From the NCBI RefSeq assembly GCF_004522235.1, contig NZ_SDLT01000023.1, positions 85,795-149,794 of the forward strand: a stretch of DNA of 64,000 nucleotides, given 5' to 3'. Below are positions 62,432-64,000 of this stretch, piece by piece. This DNA is from Amycolatopsis nivea (GTDB taxonomy: Bacteria > Actinomycetota > Actinomycetes > Mycobacteriales > Pseudonocardiaceae). Positions within the stretch are counted from its first letter, which is position 1, and every line of letters starts with the position of its first letter. The translations under genes were made by a program, and so were the position numbers. The notes beneath the pieces were generated by a model, which saw only the letters and a program-made list of their open reading frames with translations, searched no databases and was not told where the DNA came from.

Positions 62432-63996
62432 TCGCTGATCTCCCACTCGATCGTTGGCAGGTGCACCCGGTCTCCGCCGATTTCCGCGAGGCGTCGAAGT
62501 CCTTGCGTCATGGCGAACAAACCCTCGTTGCTCCACGCTACATCAGTCAGCAGTTCGGTCAGAAGCTCGATGTCCGTGGTCGAATATTGGCGCAGCGTCG
62601 AGGATTCCCAGTTCGCGGCGACGACTCCGCCGTACTGGTTCCAGAACTCTTCGTCTTCGATGACGATGAGGTTGGCGAACTCGAAGTTGCCGCTCACCAA
62701 GTTCAGCCCGAACCCGGTCGTCTCCATGCGGAGGCGGCCGGGTTTTTGCATGAGCCAGCGCATTGGTTCCGACATGAGCGTCGGGTGCATCGGGTCTGCG
62801 GTCAGCGAGTCGGTGACCGTGTTGTCGATGTCGGGGCGGCCGAACAGTTCTTCTTCCATCTCGCGCCGTAGCGTCGCGCCGATCTGTGTGTCACGGCGGA
62901 CGTCGGTGAGGGGCTGGTGGAAGCCCTTCGGGATGACGGCCAGGCGGCGGGCCGCGTTCAGGACGTTGCCCGAGCGTTCTTGGACTAGCAGGACGTAGTC
63001 GGCTTCTCCGCGGAACGGGTCGGCAGGGCGGGCGATGGCGGTGAGGGCGAGTGCGCCGCCGGCGCAGAGGCGGTCGCTGACGTTGAGGACAGACGCGAGG
63101 TCGGGGAGGTAGCGGTCTCGCAAAGGGAGCTTGAGCGGTCCGCCGGCGATGATGACGTCGACCAGCTCGCCTTCCAGGAGGTCCAGCGTCAGTGCGTAGT
63201 GGACGAAGTGCGTGGTGCCGAAGGATCCGGCGAGTTGGTGTTCAGCGGTGTCCAGGGCGAGCGCGTGGTACAGAGGGCTGTTCACGAGGCGGGTGTTCAT
63301 GGCCAGCGACTCGGCGAGCCGGTGAACTGCTGCTGTTGCGGCGCGCTCGTCGAGGGCCAGGTCTGCCTCGGGCTGCGCGGTGGCGACTTTGAATCGGTCT
63401 GATGCGGGGCGTAGCTCGCAGTCGAGATCTAGCCAGTTCGCGCAGGTCAGGATGCTGGTGTTCACGAGTTCGGTGCTGACTCGCGCGGTGTACAGGCCGT
63501 GGTCGCCGGTTCGGCTGCCGTAGTAGGCAGCAAGCGCGTCGGCGGTGTCGCGTTGGGTGACCCAGCTGCGGCGTGTGCTGCGGTCGCGCAGGGCTTGGGT
63601 GTCCAGTTGCGCGGCTTTGGCGGCGACTGCGCGGCGCGCGGTTCCGGGAGACCAGTGTGTGTGCTGGTCGATCCATTCGAGCGCGGACGCGATGTTCGGG
63701 TCGTCGTGCAGGCGGGGATCTCCGGGTGCCTCGGCCGGTGCGGTGCCGGTCAGTTCGGCGAAGCGGGCGTGCTCGGCATCGCCGACCTGCTCATAGGCGC
63801 GGTCGAGCACCTGTTGCATCTCCGACCGCGGGCGCAGGTTCGGCTTCTGGTGCCAGGACGCGACGGTGCGTACGCCGATGCCGAGGTGCGCGGCGAAACC
63901 CTCATTGCTCATTCGGAGAGCGGCTTGCAGCGCTGATGCGGTGCGGCCCGTCCATTCGTCTGGTTTCGGCAAGTTGAATTGGCTCCGGTGCGGCAT
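62428..63996 (-). CDS. HTH-plus-Nudix-like regulator, paralog B
   Basis: This 522-residue protein has an N-terminal HTH (ALQAALRMSNEGFAAHLGIG, VRTVASWHQKPNLRPRSEMQ), a helical middle region with MNTRLVNSPLYHALALDTAE, and a C-terminal domain with the Nudix-like GATLRREMEEELFGRPD and RLAVIPKGFHQPL. It is intact and shares the C-terminal half with paralog A, which faces it. The ATG at 63996 is close to the window edge, so its ribosome site is only partly visible. It is coupled to the cupin gene by a GTGA overlap. A role in sensing a nucleotide-like ligand is possible but unproven. Confidence 0.78.
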   Translation of the reverse strand: MPHRSQFNLPKPDEWTGRTASALQAALRMSNEGFAAHLGIGVRTVASWHQKPNLRPRSEMQQVLDRAYEQVGDAEHARFAELTGTAPAEAPGDPRLHDDPNIASALEWIDQHTHWSPGTARRAVAAKAAQLDTQALRDRSTRRSWVTQRDTADALAAYYGSRTGDHGLYTARVSTELVNTSILTCANWLDLDCELRPASDRFKVATAQPEADLALDERAATAAVHRLAESLAMNTRLVNSPLYHALALDTAEHQLAGSFGTTHFVHYALTLDLLEGELVDVIIAGGPLKLPLRDRYLPDLASVLNVSDRLCAGGALALTAIARPADPFRGEADYVLLVQERSGNVLNAARRLAVIPKGFHQPLTDVRRDTQIGATLRREMEEELFGRPDIDNTVTDSLTADPMHPTLMSEPMRWLMQKPGRLRMETTGFGLNLVSGNFEFANLIVIEDEEFWNQYGGVVAANWESSTLRQYSTTDIELLTELLTDVAWSNEGLFAMTQGLRRLAEIGGDRVHLPTIEWEISE

Positions 63997-64000
63997 CTTG

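Noticed and set aside
1..64000. CRISPR arrays, intact insertion sequences, rRNA or tRNA genes
   Set aside because: I saw no regularly spaced repeats, transposase genes with terminal inverted repeats, or structural RNA genes in the window.

Overview
The window is high-GC DNA with GTG and TTG starts, dense 4-nt stop/start overlaps and actinobacterial family content (WXG100-type protein, PglW/X/Y/Z, hydantoinase A/B). This points to a filamentous actinomycete, most likely of the Pseudonocardiaceae (Amycolatopsis-like). The family placement is inference; no rRNA or tRNA gene is present to test it.

Bases 1-11,000 (minus strand) look like ordinary metabolic DNA. A nucleobase/hydantoin-type NCS1 permease is followed by HyuA, HyuB, a class III aminotransferase and an acyl-CoA ligase that runs off the window edge. 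Upstream lies a two-component pair (hybrid histidine kinase and LuxR-type regulator) that may control the operon. A flavin amine oxidase with a strong terminator follows at 11.5-12.9 kb. At 13.4-16.4 kb are small hypothetical genes and a three-gene operon led by a WXG100-like secreted protein.

From 16.6 kb the window becomes a defence island. In order it holds: a DUF2075-type ATPase with a probable N-terminal frameshift; a QatB/QatC pair without QatA or QatD; a truncated, frameshifted second copy of pglW fused to an inverted scrap of pglY; a DUF4011/COG1112-type helicase-nuclease with a coupled HEPN-domain (AbiJ-like) gene; a colicin-immunity-like gene; a four-gene condensin-type system resembling Wadjet (JetABCD); a decayed serine recombinase with att-like flanks; a CoiA-like nuclease; and a complete type 2 BREX operon (pglW-pglX-pglY-pglZ-brxD-brxHI, 41.3-59.2 kb) in which every gene overlaps the next by 4 nt.

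The island shows its history. The Wadjet-like genes lie between two related direct repeats, each containing a recombinase 3' end, a terminator and an att-like sequence, so they were probably delivered as a mobile element. An older BREX-2 locus was destroyed and rearranged. The surviving pglX carries an internal low-GC segment suggesting a swapped specificity region. Both pglW copies keep the same upstream palindrome and -10-like element.

Bases 59.3-64 kb hold regulators: a frameshifted HTH/DUF5753-type gene, a small Cys-containing protein, and two paralogous HTH-plus-Nudix-like regulators arranged convergently around a small cupin gene.
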